From: Photobacterium angustum
GTDB lineage: Bacteria; Pseudomonadota; Gammaproteobacteria; Enterobacterales; Vibrionaceae
Length of the DNA stretch: 64,000 nucleotides
Assembly: GCF_002954615.1 (NCBI RefSeq)
Contig: NZ_MSCJ01000001.1
Location: 992,001-1,056,000, forward strand
Direction of reading: 5' to 3'
Below are positions 44,767 to 54,169 of this stretch, piece after piece (position 1 is the stretch's first letter; the number at the start of each line of letters is the position of its first letter). Under the pieces are notes generated by a model. The model saw only the letters and a list, made by a program, of their open reading frames with translations. It did not search any database and was not told where the DNA came from. The translations under genes and the position numbers were made by a program.

Positions 44767-45184
44767 TGTTTGATTCTTCCATAAGTAACTGAGTCGCTTT
44801 GATATTATTTTCTTGCAAGAAAGCGAGTAATTTGAGCATTTGTTCAACAGAGGCTGCTTTATCTGCACCAATCACAACAGGTTTCGTTGGGTTAGTTTTT
44901 ACTTCTTGTAACAAGGCTGTTTTGAAGTCATCCCATTGATTGATTTTATTACCTTGCAGTGCCCAATAAGGCGCTTTTGAAACTAAATTAATAGCAATAG
45001 GATCGGCTTGGGTTGTCTGTAATGTTTTCGTTGCGGTTTGTGGTAAATCGACATCGAGGGCTTTAATTTTCACAGTGGCTGTTAACAGTAAAAACACCAT
45101 GACAATAAAAATAATATCCAGTAATGGAGTCAGATCTGGATTCATTTCCTCGGTTTGGAAAACGCTACTATTTGCTTTGATCAT
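44759..45184 (-). CDS. exbD: TonB-system energy transducer ExbD
   Basis: A 141-residue protein with one membrane helix near the start (LLDIIFIVMVFLLLTATVK); the Asp in TPLLDIIF is the proton-path residue of ExbD/TolR. It works with ExbB and TonB to drive outer-membrane haem receptors. It overlaps exbB (ATGA) upstream and hutB downstream. Confidence 0.95.
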   Translation of the reverse strand: MIKANSSVFQTEEMNPDLTPLLDIIFIVMVFLLLTATVKIKALDVDLPQTATKTLQTTQADPIAINLVSKAPYWALQGNKINQWDDFKTALLQEVKTNPTKPVVIGADKAASVEQMLKLLAFLQENNIKATQLLMEESNNE

Positions 45185-45882
45185 GATGAAGTCCCATTAA
45201 CGGCAGGGTTTTGCTCACAGGTATCACAGGCTGATGTTTTCCCGCTTTCAGCGTCAACATTCATCCCTTCAAGCCAAAGATTACAACGGTTTAAGCTGTG
45301 TTCTAGTTTAGCTGTAACATTATCAGCCCATAGCCCAAGTAGTTGTGCACCAGTAATGGCAGGAAGTGCGATGATCAAACCAGCAGCCGTTGTACGCATA
45401 GCAAGACCAAGACCGTCAGCAAGATCGCTGGGAGTCACAGAGCCTGTGGAATGGGAAATACCAGTAAACATATCAATTAAGCCAAGTACAGTACCAAGTA
45501 AACCAAGTAACGGACTAATAACACCAATCAGGCTTAATAGTCGTAAACCTGAGCGTAATTCAGTACGTTTTTGTATTAACCAAATAGCAGCAGCATCTTC
45601 ACGTAATGGTTTAGTAAAATGGCGATGCGCAATTAACATCGCAATTCCTTTATAAAGCAAAGGACGTTGCTGTTTTAGCTCCTCGGTTAAATTATCAAGA
45701 GCGTGTTCGTCGTGACGATTTTGTCGAGCAAGGAGTGCTGTAACTTTTGTTTTACCTACACCGGTACATAACAAAACTTGAATCAGACGCTCAGTTAAAA
45801 TCATAACAGTGAGCACTGAACAAATAATAAGAGGCCACGCCATTAGGCCAAGTTGCTGGTTGAGGTTGTCAATAAAAGGCAT
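45181..45882 (-). CDS. exbB: TonB-system proton channel subunit ExbB
   Basis: A 233-residue protein with three helices of the MotA/TolQ/ExbB family. GLLGTVLGLIDMF and GLAMRTTAAGLIIALPAITG are the conserved channel-lining stretches. It forms the proton channel with ExbD. It lies three bases after tonB and overlaps exbD. Confidence 0.95.
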   Translation of the reverse strand: MPFIDNLNQQLGLMAWPLIICSVLTVMILTERLIQVLLCTGVGKTKVTALLARQNRHDEHALDNLTEELKQQRPLLYKGIAMLIAHRHFTKPLREDAAAIWLIQKRTELRSGLRLLSLIGVISPLLGLLGTVLGLIDMFTGISHSTGSVTPSDLADGLGLAMRTTAAGLIIALPAITGAQLLGLWADNVTAKLEHSLNRCNLWLEGMNVDAESGKTSACDTCEQNPAVNGTSS

Positions 45883-45885
45883 GAT

Positions 45886-46698
45886 TTAATCCAATTTGAA
45901 ACGAACGGGAATTTGAACACGGTGTGCAATAGCAATGCCGTCAACAATATGGGGTGAGAAACGCCACTTTTTGATCGCTTTAAGTGCCGCATTATCAAGC
46001 ACATTAGCGCCAGATGATTTAATCAGCTTCTGTTTAACTTGATGACCATCTTTTGCAATTAGTACTTCAACTAATACTGTGCCTTCAATTCCACGACGTT
46101 TTGCTAATCGTGGATACTTCACTGCGGAAGGTTTCGTGGCAAACGTGGGTTTTGAGACAAGTTGAGGTGAATTTGCTCCAACCGTTGTTTTTTTAGCTTT
46201 AGCAGTCTTATTTAATGCCAGTTGTGATGACACAGGCTTGCTAGAATCTGTTGGTTTAAGTTCAAACTTCTCAGTTTTTCTTTGGTTTTTTGCTACGTTT
46301 TTAGAAACCGTTTTTTTCTCAATTTTTTTCTCAATTTTTTTCGTTACTGGCTTCTTTACCGTTTTTTTCGGCGCTTTATTTTTTGGCTGAACAGGAGCCT
46401 TAACTGTTTTCTTTTTCTTTTCAGGTTGTGATTTTTTGACCAACTTTTTCATTGTTGTTTTTGGTGTTGGTGTGCTTTTAACAACAGGTTGAGGAGTCAC
46501 TATTGTTGGAGGCTGTGTCGTAGCGGGTTCAACTATGGGTTCTGGTTTTATATTAGGTAGCGATACTAAGTTGACAGCCACGCTTGTCGACTTTTCAAGA
46601 GGGACTGTAATGATCTTCTTCTCTGGCATTGCTGACACAATAAGACTGTGGAAGAGAATAGAGGCACAGCCAGCAATGAGATAACGTTTAATATTCAC
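45886..46698 (-). CDS. tonB: TonB protein
   Basis: A 270-residue periplasm-spanning protein: one N-terminal membrane anchor (about 7-25), a long Pro/Lys-rich linker (residues 50-180, PVVKSTPTPKTTMKK, KKTVKKPVTKKIEKK), and a C-terminal TonB domain with YPRLAKRRGIEGTVLVEVLI and KAIKKWRFSPH. It transmits proton-motive force to outer-membrane receptors such as a haem receptor. First gene of the operon tonB-exbB-exbD-hutBCD. Confidence 0.94.
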   Translation of the reverse strand: MNIKRYLIAGCASILFHSLIVSAMPEKKIITVPLEKSTSVAVNLVSLPNIKPEPIVEPATTQPPTIVTPQPVVKSTPTPKTTMKKLVKKSQPEKKKKTVKAPVQPKNKAPKKTVKKPVTKKIEKKIEKKTVSKNVAKNQRKTEKFELKPTDSSKPVSSQLALNKTAKAKKTTVGANSPQLVSKPTFATKPSAVKYPRLAKRRGIEGTVLVEVLIAKDGHQVKQKLIKSSGANVLDNAALKAIKKWRFSPHIVDGIAIAHRVQIPVRFKLD

Positions 46699-46871
46699 AA
46701 TTTAAGCCTTATTGAATAGATGAAGGAATGTGAACTAAATGTTTAATTGCAGTTTTTAGCATGGTGTCTTTCTTAATATAATTACGTTTATTCAATGGAT
46801 TAGGTTTATTTTATAAATGTAACACTAATGTTTATAACACGTATCAACCTCATTATCCATGAAATACGAAT

Positions 46872-46890
46872 AATATCAATTATCATTTGC
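46872..46890. promoter_or_regulatory. Candidate Fur box between tonB and hutX
   Basis: On the minus strand GCAAATGATAATTGATATT matches the Fur consensus well in its left part (AATGATAAT) and less so in the right. It lies in the shared 375-base promoter of two haem-use operons that are Fur-controlled in Vibrio. No gene is seen in 46699-47073. Confidence 0.5.
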
Positions 46891-47073
46891 AATATTATTT
46901 AATCGTTAATATCATGAACAAAGTTAGCCGACGATGTAAGACTCAGACTTGCTAATTGAGAACGTCTAAGTAACAAGGTTAAAGTTAAAACGAATAGAAT
47001 TTATGGACGCAATAAATCGTTTTTTCTATAGAAACAGGCTTTATAGAAATATCTGAAGAGAAGGAAAACTAAG

Positions 47074-47589
47074 GTGTTTGAGCAATACACTCGTGAAGAA
47101 TTGAAATTGAAAGTCGCTGCTTTATTAGCTGATAACCCTAAACTTCATGCTGTTTCGATCTCAGAGCAATTAGCCGTAACAGAAGGTGAGGTTGTCATGT
47201 CTTACCCTGATGAAATGGTGTGTTTATTGCCCGGTCATTTAGCGAAAACAATTTTAGAATCGTTACCTGAATGGGGACCGGTGACTACGATTGTGCATTC
47301 AATGGGTTCTATTTTCGAAGTAAAAGCGGCGTTCCCAAAAGGCAAAGAAGCGCGTGGATATTATAATTTAATGGGTAAAGAGGGCGAGTTACATGGTCAC
47401 TTACGTTTAGATCATGTCTCCGACGTTGCGCTCGTTAGTAAACCTTTTATGGGGCAGGAAAGTTACTTCATCGGTTTTTTTGCGGTAACAGGCGAGTGTG
47501 TATTTAAAGTCTATTTAGGTAGAGATAAACAACGTAACTTGTTCCCAGAGCAAATTGAGAAATTTAAGTTGTTAAAACAAATTAAATAA
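47074..47589 (+). CDS. hutX: Haem utilisation protein HutX
   Basis: A 171-residue cytosolic protein of the HutX/HugX family (VKAAFPKGKEARGYYNLMGKEG, HLRLDHVSDVALVSKPFMGQES). HutX binds haem and hands it to HutZ. The start codon is GTG at 47074 behind AAGGAAA. In Vibrio hutX follows hutW; no hutW gene is present here. Confidence 0.9.
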   Translation: MFEQYTREELKLKVAALLADNPKLHAVSISEQLAVTEGEVVMSYPDEMVCLLPGHLAKTILESLPEWGPVTTIVHSMGSIFEVKAAFPKGKEARGYYNLMGKEGELHGHLRLDHVSDVALVSKPFMGQESYFIGFFAVTGECVFKVYLGRDKQRNLFPEQIEKFKLLKQIK

Positions 47590-47643
47590 ATCTAGTCAAA
47601 GAGCTAGGTCAAAGTAAAGATAGTCAATTGAGGAAGAAATATC

Positions 47644-48201
47644 ATGAGTGAAGTAAAACAGGAACGTTTGCAAAATCGCCTTGGTCCTGAGATTAAAGAA
47701 TTCCGCGAAGCATGCCAAACGCTACAATTAGCAACGGTAGATGCGAACGGTAAACCCAATGTGAGCTATGCGCCGTTTGCTTTGCTTGATGATGGTTATT
47801 ACGTATTAATTAGCCAAATTGCTAAACATGCAAGAAATCTACTTGAAAATCCGCAAGTCTCTTTAATGATGATTGAAGACGAATCTGCATCTAAAGTACT
47901 TTACGCCCGTAAGCGTCTAACCTTTGAAGCAGATGTAAGTGTGATTGAACGAAAATCAGATCGTTGGCATCAAGGAATTGCTGCACTGCAAACGCGTTTT
48001 GGTGAAATTGTAGAAGGCTTAAGTGGTTTAGAAGATTTTTCATTGTTCCGCTTAGCACCGACTCAAGGTTTATTCGTTAAAGGTTTTGGCCAGGCATTTC
48101 AAGTAAGTGGCGATGATTTAGTAGATTTTGTTCATCTACAAGAAGGTCACCGTCGTGTTAAAGACGGTAGTGAGATCGAGTCTGCCGAAGAAAAGCTATA
48201 G
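47644..48201 (+). CDS. hutZ: Haem-degrading protein HutZ
   Basis: A 185-residue split-barrel protein (pyridoxamine-phosphate-oxidase-like fold) of the HutZ type. LGPEIKEFREACQTLQLATVDANGKPNVSYAPF is the family start. The haem-binding His is in LQEGHRRVKDG near the C-terminus. It breaks down haem to release iron. It lies 54 bases after hutX on the same transcript. Confidence 0.92.
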   Translation: MSEVKQERLQNRLGPEIKEFREACQTLQLATVDANGKPNVSYAPFALLDDGYYVLISQIAKHARNLLENPQVSLMMIEDESASKVLYARKRLTFEADVSVIERKSDRWHQGIAALQTRFGEIVEGLSGLEDFSLFRLAPTQGLFVKGFGQAFQVSGDDLVDFVHLQEGHRRVKDGSEIESAEEKL

Positions 48202-48222
48202 TATTTCACACGATTCTCTTAT

Positions 48223-48260
48223 AAATGCCTGTGCAGAAATGTACAGGCATTTGTTTGTTT
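48223..48260 (+). terminator. Terminator of hutXZ
   Basis: AAATGCCTGT and ACAGGCATTT pair around a 10-base loop, followed by TTGTTTGTTT. Confidence 0.75.
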
Positions 48261-48405
48261 AGGGTGTTATAGCAGACTTTAGCGAAGTGTAAACAGCCTG
48301 TTTTGATCCTGATCATTCTAATTTGCAGCGAAACTTGAAGTCGCTGAAATACCTGTGATAATTAGAGGCAAATCATTACCTTTATTGCAGATTTGGATTA
48401 ACGTT

Positions 48406-48813
48406 ATGACACAAGATAATAAAACAGGCGTTTGGTTTGCGTATATAGCAAGCTTCCTTACTCCGTTTACACTGCTTACCTCTGGTATTGTGGCAATCAT
48501 TTATGCAGGGTACCAATTAAATAAAGGTACTGACGAGCTAACATATAGCCACTATTACTCCATTATCCGCAGCTTCTTTTTATTCTTTACATTTTTTGTG
48601 GTACTGGGTGTAACAGCGGCGACAACAACGGGTATGGTTGCTGGTGCTGATTATTGGGTGCAAGGTTCGATGCTTCACGGTGTAATGAATAGTGTGTTAA
48701 ATGTTCTGCCATTTGTTGGCGGTGCCATTGCTATCGTTGCTGTACTTTATTGGCTATTTAAAATTATTAAAGGCATGAGAATGCTAAGTCAAGATAAACC
48801 AGTGTGCTTGTAA
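48406..48813 (+). CDS. Small membrane protein, DUF4870-like
   Basis: A 135-residue protein with about four helices: VWFAYIASFLTPFTLLTSG, SIIRSFFLFFTFFVVLG, and two more at the C-terminus (NVLPFVGGAIAIVAVLYWLFKII). The pattern is like the DUF4870/Tic20-type membrane proteins. The function is unknown. ATG at 48406 is preferred because the membrane part begins there; a better ribosome binding site is not seen. A strong terminator follows. Confidence 0.65.
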   Translation: MTQDNKTGVWFAYIASFLTPFTLLTSGIVAIIYAGYQLNKGTDELTYSHYYSIIRSFFLFFTFFVVLGVTAATTTGMVAGADYWVQGSMLHGVMNSVLNVLPFVGGAIAIVAVLYWLFKIIKGMRMLSQDKPVCL

Positions 48814-48828
48814 CTGATTAGAATAAAG

Positions 48829-48860
48829 AAAAGAGTGGCTTGATAGCCACTCTTTTTTTG
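48829..48860. terminator. Terminator after the small membrane protein
   Basis: AAAAGAGTGGCT and AGCCACTCTTTTTT pair with a tiny loop and T-runs on both strands, between convergent genes. Confidence 0.88.
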
Positions 48861-48896
48861 CCTTGAGTTAATTGAAAGAGGATATAAACAACATGT

Positions 48897-49940
48897 TTAA
48901 CTCATTAGCAGTCGGTTATGAATCGTCATTACGTCATTGTTGATGATGTATGGTGCACGATAAGCTGTAGATTCAACGGTGAGCTCTTCCGGAACAGAAC
49001 AATCATTCCAATCACATACATCACCACAGTCCATGACACCAACAGGACATTCAGGGTCAACCGTTGGTCCTTCACAATTACCAGCAAGGACACATGCATC
49101 TAATCCGCAATCTTGGACGCCAACAGGGCACTCAGGGTCAACCGTTGGTCCTTCACAATTACCAGCAAGGACGCAGGCATCTAATCCGCAATCCTGGACG
49201 CCAACAGGACATTCTGGTGGCTCAGCACATGTACCATCGGCTTCACAAGCTAATGTATCTAAAAGAGTTTGACGATCTACCCAGTTGACAGATTCACCTG
49301 AGTTTTCCGCAACAATTCGATCTATTTTTCTTGCCATACTTGCGGTTTGAATGGCTTGTTGACGGTTATGTGTTAAACCAATCTGAATATCACCTAGATT
49401 TTGAGATTCAATGATCCAAGCACCACCTTTGAAATTTTTATCGAACTCAACAGGTCTTGTATTATGACGTGCTGTTTGTTTGTTTTTACCTTTAACACTG
49501 TATTGTGCATTGGTATGAAAATCGTGAAGGGCTGTGACAGAAAAACGACCATGCTCTGGTAATAATGGATAACGAAGCAGTGTGACTGAGGGGGTATCTT
49601 CTAACGGTGCTGCGAGTTGTAATAAAACAAACTTCTTGCTTTTAAACTTAAAAGCTTTTTTAACTGTAGTGATATTTATTGTATTAATACTGTTGGTAAA
49701 TGTGATGTTAACAGTTGAATTGTTAGTGCCTTTTACACATTTTAAGCCAGTTAATACCCAGCTAGGACTAATAACAGAACCTTGGCATTGTGTTGTTTGC
49801 AAGGTGTTTCGATTAAAGCTTTCTACACTCACGTGATATTTTTTTTCGATTTCAGGATATATAGGTGGGGAGACCGCTGATGCATTATATGAAAATATAA
49901 ACAATGCTAGCACTGAAAGAGACTTTACATAAGATATCAT
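48897..49940 (-). CDS. Secreted trypsin-like protein with the catalytic triad lost, plus Cys-rich repeats
   Basis: A 347-residue exported protein (signal peptide ending near SAVS). Residues 30-215 follow the trypsin fold: CQGSVISPSWVLTGLKC lines up with the usual C-G-G-S-L-I...LTAAHC, the usual ALL-region with KKFVLLQLAAPL, and the GDSGG region with NFKGGAWI. The three active residues seem replaced by Lys (67, 103 and 171), so it should not cleave peptides. Residues 242-312 hold two copies and a partial third of a 27-residue Cys-rich unit starting ECPVGVQDCG. It may bind proteins or act as a decoy (inference). It stands alone. Confidence 0.75.
   Translation of the reverse strand: MISYVKSLSVLALFIFSYNASAVSPPIYPEIEKKYHVSVESFNRNTLQTTQCQGSVISPSWVLTGLKCVKGTNNSTVNITFTNSINTINITTVKKAFKFKSKKFVLLQLAAPLEDTPSVTLLRYPLLPEHGRFSVTALHDFHTNAQYSVKGKNKQTARHNTRPVEFDKNFKGGAWIIESQNLGDIQIGLTHNRQQAIQTASMARKIDRIVAENSGESVNWVDRQTLLDTLACEADGTCAEPPECPVGVQDCGLDACVLAGNCEGPTVDPECPVGVQDCGLDACVLAGNCEGPTVDPECPVGVMDCGDVCDWNDCSVPEELTVESTAYRAPYIINNDVMTIHNRLLMS
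49039..49203 (-). repeat. Tandem 81-bp repeat inside the trypsin-like gene
   Basis: Two copies of an 81-bp unit (49039-49119 and 49120-49200), about 95% alike, and the start of a third encode the Cys-rich modules. The near-identity at DNA level points to recent duplication or gene conversion. Confidence 0.9.
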
Positions 49941-50105
49941 AGCGTTATCACTCTGTTGAACTTCGGTTTAACAGCAGAAAGAAACTTCAAGTTAATTCAC
50001 TATAAAATCTTAGTAATAAGACTGTTTATTATCAATGAGAATAAAAATATTTCGTTTTAACTTTTTTGTCTTTATTAATTTATAGAAAAACCAATAAACA
50101 AATAT

Positions 50106-50137
50106 AAAAAAGGATAGCCATAGCTATCCTTTTTTAT
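50106..50137 (-). terminator. Terminator of the exported coiled-coil gene
   Basis: AAAAAAGGATAGC and GCTATCCTTTTTT form a stem with a tiny loop (CAT A) and T-runs. It lies just beyond the stop at 50154. Confidence 0.88.
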
Positions 50138-50153
50138 TAGTTAATTGTAATAA

Positions 50154-50720
50154 TTAACTCTTGAATTGTTTTACTAAGCTATCTAATTCAGTAAGCAGTT
50201 TCTCTGCTTTTGGATCTTGCTTTTTCATAGCTGTAAGTACATCTTTTTGTACTTGTTTGTCTTGCTTGCTAATTGCAGGATCAGACAGAATAGATTTCTG
50301 CTGTTTCGCTAATTCCATACGAATGCTAGTAAATTCTTTGATAAGATCAGTACGCTTCGCATTAGATAAATCGCCTTTACGTGCTTCAAGTTGAATTTCT
50401 TGAGCGCGTTTGATTAGCTTCTCTGGGTTGTAACCTTTTTCTTTTACTTTATTGTTAAAAGCTGTTTCGTAAGCTTTTAGCTCTTTCACTAATTCAGGGT
50501 GAGATTGAAGAGTCTGATGACGGATACCCGCAAGCTCTTGCTGAATCACACCAATACGGTTAGCGATATTTTGTTGTTGAGCTGTAATTTGAGGAGCAGC
50601 AGCCGGAACAACGGCAGTCTCTTTAGCCATAGCAGGAGCAGCGGTAAATGCGCATGCAAGTGCTAGAGGAACAGCTGCTTTAAGTAGCTTTGATTTTAAG
50701 CTTGATGCTTTAGTATGCAT
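50154..50720 (-). CDS. Exported helical protein, function unknown
   Basis: A 188-residue protein with a signal peptide (cleavage near PAMA-KE) followed by an Ala/Pro-rich linker and long helices rich in Lys, Glu, Gln and Leu (residues 45-185), likely a coiled coil. The look is that of Spy/CpxP-like or other periplasmic helical proteins, but the LTxxQ motifs of that family are not clear. It is probably periplasmic. Transcribed alone. Confidence 0.7.
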   Translation of the reverse strand: MHTKASSLKSKLLKAAVPLALACAFTAAPAMAKETAVVPAAAPQITAQQQNIANRIGVIQQELAGIRHQTLQSHPELVKELKAYETAFNNKVKEKGYNPEKLIKRAQEIQLEARKGDLSNAKRTDLIKEFTSIRMELAKQQKSILSDPAISKQDKQVQKDVLTAMKKQDPKAEKLLTELDSLVKQFKS

Positions 50721-51040
50721 ATGACTTTCTCTTTAATTATTGTTGATATCGCTAATATACGATGTGTTTCTATTTGTATTGTCAGATGATAGTCAGTAAG
50801 CCTGAATATAGTCTGACAATTGCTTGCATTGCTTACGCATTAACTTTCATTACTAATATCGTAAATCATAGTTCTACGCAAATAAATCGTCATACAATTG
50901 CAATATTCCTCTATAGCATAGATAATTGAAGCTAAATTTTTGGTTGTTGTTGATTAAATAACCACTTTATGCCTTTTAGTCTTTTAAGGTTTACCCCCTT
51001 TTCTTATTTTGTCGGTAAACTGATCTCGGTTGGAGCTCCT

Positions 51041-51772
51041 ATGTGTCAAGATTGCGGTTGTTCACTCGCTGGTGGTGATCATCACCATCATCACCAATTA
51101 CAAGCAAATCCTCAGCTTAATGATAAAAAAACATTATCGGTTATTCATAAAATCCTAGATAAAAACGATGTAGAAGCGGCACATAATCGTGCGCATTTCA
51201 ATGCCAAAAATGTGACTGCATTTAATTTAATGAGTAGCCCTGGTAGTGGTAAAACGACGTTATTAGAGCACCTTCATCAGTATACGCCGCTGAAATATGC
51301 CGTTGTTGAAGGAGACTTAGAAACATCACGTGATGCTGATCGATTAAAAGCACAGGGCATTAATGCATACCAAATTCAAACTGGCTCTGCCTGCCATCTT
51401 GATGCGTTTATGGTGCATTCCGCACTTCATCATATTGAATTAGATGATCTTGATATTTGTTTTGTCGAAAACGTTGGTAATCTTGTTTGTCCTGCGAGTT
51501 ACGATGTGGGTACCCATAAAAATATCGTCTTGGTCTCAGTACCAGAAGGCGATGACAAAATTGAAAAATACCCAGTGATGTTCCGCCGCGCTGATGTCGT
51601 TCTTATTACTAAGTGTGATTTATTGCCGTATTTTGATTTCACTATTGAAGAAGCAAAAGCGCAACTACAAAAACTTAATCCTAATGTTGAAGTAATCTCA
51701 TTATCAACCAAAGATCCTGAAAGCTTCCAACCGCTTGTATCATGGATTAACAACAATCTTATTGAAGGATAA
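51041..51772 (+). CDS. hypB: Hydrogenase nickel-insertion GTPase HypB
   Basis: A 243-residue GTPase. The N-terminus MCQDCGC is the HypB nickel site, followed by a His run (GGDHHHHHQ) that may store nickel. The G domain has SSPGSGKTTL, VEGDLETSRDADR, NVGNLVCPA and ITKCDLL. It inserts nickel into the hydrogenase large subunit with HypA. ATG at 51041 is chosen because it opens the MCxxCGC motif behind GGAG; the frame runs 24 codons further without support. First of hypBCDEA. Confidence 0.95.
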   Translation: MCQDCGCSLAGGDHHHHHQLQANPQLNDKKTLSVIHKILDKNDVEAAHNRAHFNAKNVTAFNLMSSPGSGKTTLLEHLHQYTPLKYAVVEGDLETSRDADRLKAQGINAYQIQTGSACHLDAFMVHSALHHIELDDLDICFVENVGNLVCPASYDVGTHKNIVLVSVPEGDDKIEKYPVMFRRADVVLITKCDLLPYFDFTIEEAKAQLQKLNPNVEVISLSTKDPESFQPLVSWINNNLIEG

Positions 51773-51777
51773 TTATC

Positions 51778-52020
51778 ATGTGTTTATCTATTCCTTCACA
51801 GGTTGTTGAGTTACATCCTGAAGAAAATAGTGTCACGGTTGATACTATGGGAGTTAAGCGAACAGTAAGCTGTCATTTATTAACTGAGCCCTTGGCGTTA
51901 GGGGATTATGTATTAATCCATATTGGTTTTGTGATGAGCAAAATTGATGATAAAGATGCCCAAGAAAGTTTAGAAATGTATCGTTTACTGTTGGCTGAAG
52001 CAGGGCCATTAGCATTATGA
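51778..52020 (+). CDS. hypC: Hydrogenase maturation chaperone HypC
   Basis: An 80-residue chaperone starting MCLSIPSQV; Cys2 is the residue that carries the Fe(CN)2CO group with HypD and contacts the large subunit. The gene is five bases after hypB and overlaps hypD by four. Confidence 0.95.
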   Translation: MCLSIPSQVVELHPEENSVTVDTMGVKRTVSCHLLTEPLALGDYVLIHIGFVMSKIDDKDAQESLEMYRLLLAEAGPLAL

Positions 52021-53135
52021 GTTTTGACTTAAAACAGCTATATCAAGGCTTTCGTGATGCTGATACTGTACTGAGTTTAGCCGAGCAGATAAAAGCCATA
52101 GCGCCACAATTACCAGAACCTTTAAAAGTGATGGAAGTGTGTGGTGGGCATACTCATACCATCATGAAATATGGTTTAAAGCAGTTACTACCTGAGAATA
52201 TTGATTTTATTCATGGCCCTGGTTGTCCTGTTTGCGTTATGCCTAAAGAGCGTATTGATCATGCTGCCGCACTGGCATGCCAACCCAATGTTATTTTAGT
52301 TACCCTTGGCGATATGATCCGCGTTCCGGGTTCAAAAGGTAGTTTGGCGCAATATCGTGCTAAAGGCTGTGATATTCGACCTATTTACGATCCGCTTGAT
52401 TGCTTAACCATTGCGACAGAAAACCCGGATAAAGAGGTGGTTTTCTTTGCCATTGGTTTTGAAACCTCAACCCCTATGACCGCAGTTTTAGTTGAGCTTG
52501 CTGAGCAACGCCAAATCAATAACCTCTATTTTCACATTAACCATGTATTAGTGCCGCCTGCCGTTGATGCGGTAATGGCAGATCCTGCGGTAAAAGTGAA
52601 TGCGTTTATTGGCCCGTCACATGTGAGCGTGATTGAAGGGGCGAAGATTTATCGTCCGTTGGTTGAGAAATACAATACTCCCGTAGTAGTTGCAGGTTTT
52701 GAACCTGTTGATGTGATGGAATCTATTCTACGTATCACTAAACAAAAAATCGCAGGCGAACCTGAACTCGATGTGCAATATACACGTGCAGTAACAGAAG
52801 AGGGTAATACGGTTGCTCAACAAGCGGTTAAACGTTGTTTTGATGTGCGTGATAGTTTCCGCTGGCGTGGTTTAGGACCTATTGCTAATTCTGCGTTGAA
52901 ATTAAATGCTGCTTATCAACACCGTGATGCTGAAATACGTTTTGCGGATTGCTTACCCATGACACCGATTGATGATCATAAAGCATGTCAATGTGGTGAT
53001 ATTCTTCGCGGCTTAGCGAAACCTCAAGATTGCAAAGTCTTTGGACGTGGTTGTACACCGCAAACACCATTAGGCAGCTGTATGGTGAGCTCTGAAGGTG
53101 CATGTAATGCTTATTTCCGTTACCGAGGCGTTTAA
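52017..53135 (+). CDS. hypD: Hydrogenase maturation protein HypD
   Basis: A 372-residue Fe-S protein on which the Fe(CN)2CO group is built. CGGHTHTIMKYGL and GPGCPVCVMP hold the redox-active Cys; the C-terminal cysteines (CKVFGRGCTPQTPLGSC, EGACNAYFRY) bind the 4Fe-4S cluster. It overlaps hypC and lies two bases before hypE. Confidence 0.95.
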   Translation: MSFDLKQLYQGFRDADTVLSLAEQIKAIAPQLPEPLKVMEVCGGHTHTIMKYGLKQLLPENIDFIHGPGCPVCVMPKERIDHAAALACQPNVILVTLGDMIRVPGSKGSLAQYRAKGCDIRPIYDPLDCLTIATENPDKEVVFFAIGFETSTPMTAVLVELAEQRQINNLYFHINHVLVPPAVDAVMADPAVKVNAFIGPSHVSVIEGAKIYRPLVEKYNTPVVVAGFEPVDVMESILRITKQKIAGEPELDVQYTRAVTEEGNTVAQQAVKRCFDVRDSFRWRGLGPIANSALKLNAAYQHRDAEIRFADCLPMTPIDDHKACQCGDILRGLAKPQDCKVFGRGCTPQTPLGSCMVSSEGACNAYFRYRGV

Positions 53136-53137
53136 TA

Positions 53138-54169
53138 ATGACTGATATTGATTTAACAACCCTATCTACAACCAAGTCGATTCAATTAAGTCATGGTGGC
53201 GGTGGTCAGGAAATGAATAAGCTGATCAAAGGCTTATTCTTTAAAGCGTTTGATAACGACATCCTTCGTAATGAAGAAGATGCTGCGGTTTTAACACTGG
53301 AAGGTAACACGGCTTTTACTACCGATTCCTTTACGGTTTCGCCATTGTTTTTTGCTGGTGGCAATATCGGTAAATTAGCCATTGCAGGTACGGTGAACGA
53401 CCTTGCGATGATGGGTGCAAAACCTCAGTATTTGAGTTGCAGTGTGATCATCGAAGAAGGCTTTGATGTTGCTAATCTAAAGACCATTGTTGATAGCATG
53501 GCAAATGAGCTCAGTATTTCTGGCGCTAAAATCGTGTGCGGCGATACTAAAGTTGTGCCTAAAGGGTGTGCGGATGGTTTGTTCATCAATACCACAGGTG
53601 TTGGCACTATTACTAAATCGGGCATTTCGGTACGTAACCTAAAACAAGGTGATGCAATCATTGTTTCTCGTGATATTGGTCGTCATGGCGCCGCTATTTT
53701 AATGGCACGTGAAGGGCTAACGCTAGAATCTGAACTTATTAGTGATTGCAATACCTTATGGCCTGCGGTTGAGGCGTTAATTACTGCAGATCTTGATATT
53801 CATGCAATGCGTGATGCTACACGTGGTGGTTTATCTGCAGTACTTAACGAATGGGCGCAAGCGTCTGACATTGGTATCAATGTGGTTGAAGATGATGTGC
53901 CTGTAAGTGAAGAAGTACGTGGGCTTTGTGAGTTATACGGTTTTGAACCGTTTGATCTTGCAAACGAAGGAACATTTATTATCGCACTACCTCAAGAACA
54001 AGCAGAAAAAGCATTAGAAGTATTAAGCGCATTTGCTGCGTGTGGTGATGCTGCCATTATTGGTGAAGTCAGTGATGATTATGCTGGTCGCGTAATCTTA
54101 ACTAGCGGATGGGGTAGCCGTCGTTACCTTGATTTACCACAAGGTGAGTTACTTCCGAGGATTTGTTAA
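53138..54169 (+). CDS. hypE: Hydrogenase cyanide-ligand protein HypE
   Basis: A 343-residue PurM-like ATPase that turns the carbamoyl group from HypF into the cyanide ligand on its C-terminal cysteine. The C-terminal end LPRIC is intact, as is the N-terminal [14 protein letters not shown]. It needs a functional HypF elsewhere. Its stop overlaps the hypA start (TAATG). Confidence 0.95.
   Translation: MTDIDLTTLSTTKSIQLSHGGGGQEMNKLIKGLFFKAFDNDILRNEEDAAVLTLEGNTAFTTDSFTVSPLFFAGGNIGKLAIAGTVNDLAMMGAKPQYLSCSVIIEEGFDVANLKTIVDSMANELSISGAKIVCGDTKVVPKGCADGLFINTTGVGTITKSGISVRNLKQGDAIIVSRDIGRHGAAILMAREGLTLESELISDCNTLWPAVEALITADLDIHAMRDATRGGLSAVLNEWAQASDIGINVVEDDVPVSEEVRGLCELYGFEPFDLANEGTFIIALPQEQAEKALEVLSAFAACGDAAIIGEVSDDYAGRVILTSGWGSRRYLDLPQGELLPRIC

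Noticed and set aside
48918..49288. Plus-strand frames across the Cys-rich repeat
   Set aside because: They arise from the repetitive antisense sequence of the secreted protein gene.
50969..51040. 24-residue upstream extension of HypB
   Set aside because: HypB starts with M-C-x-x-C-G-C; the ATG at 51041 gives that and has GGAG before it.
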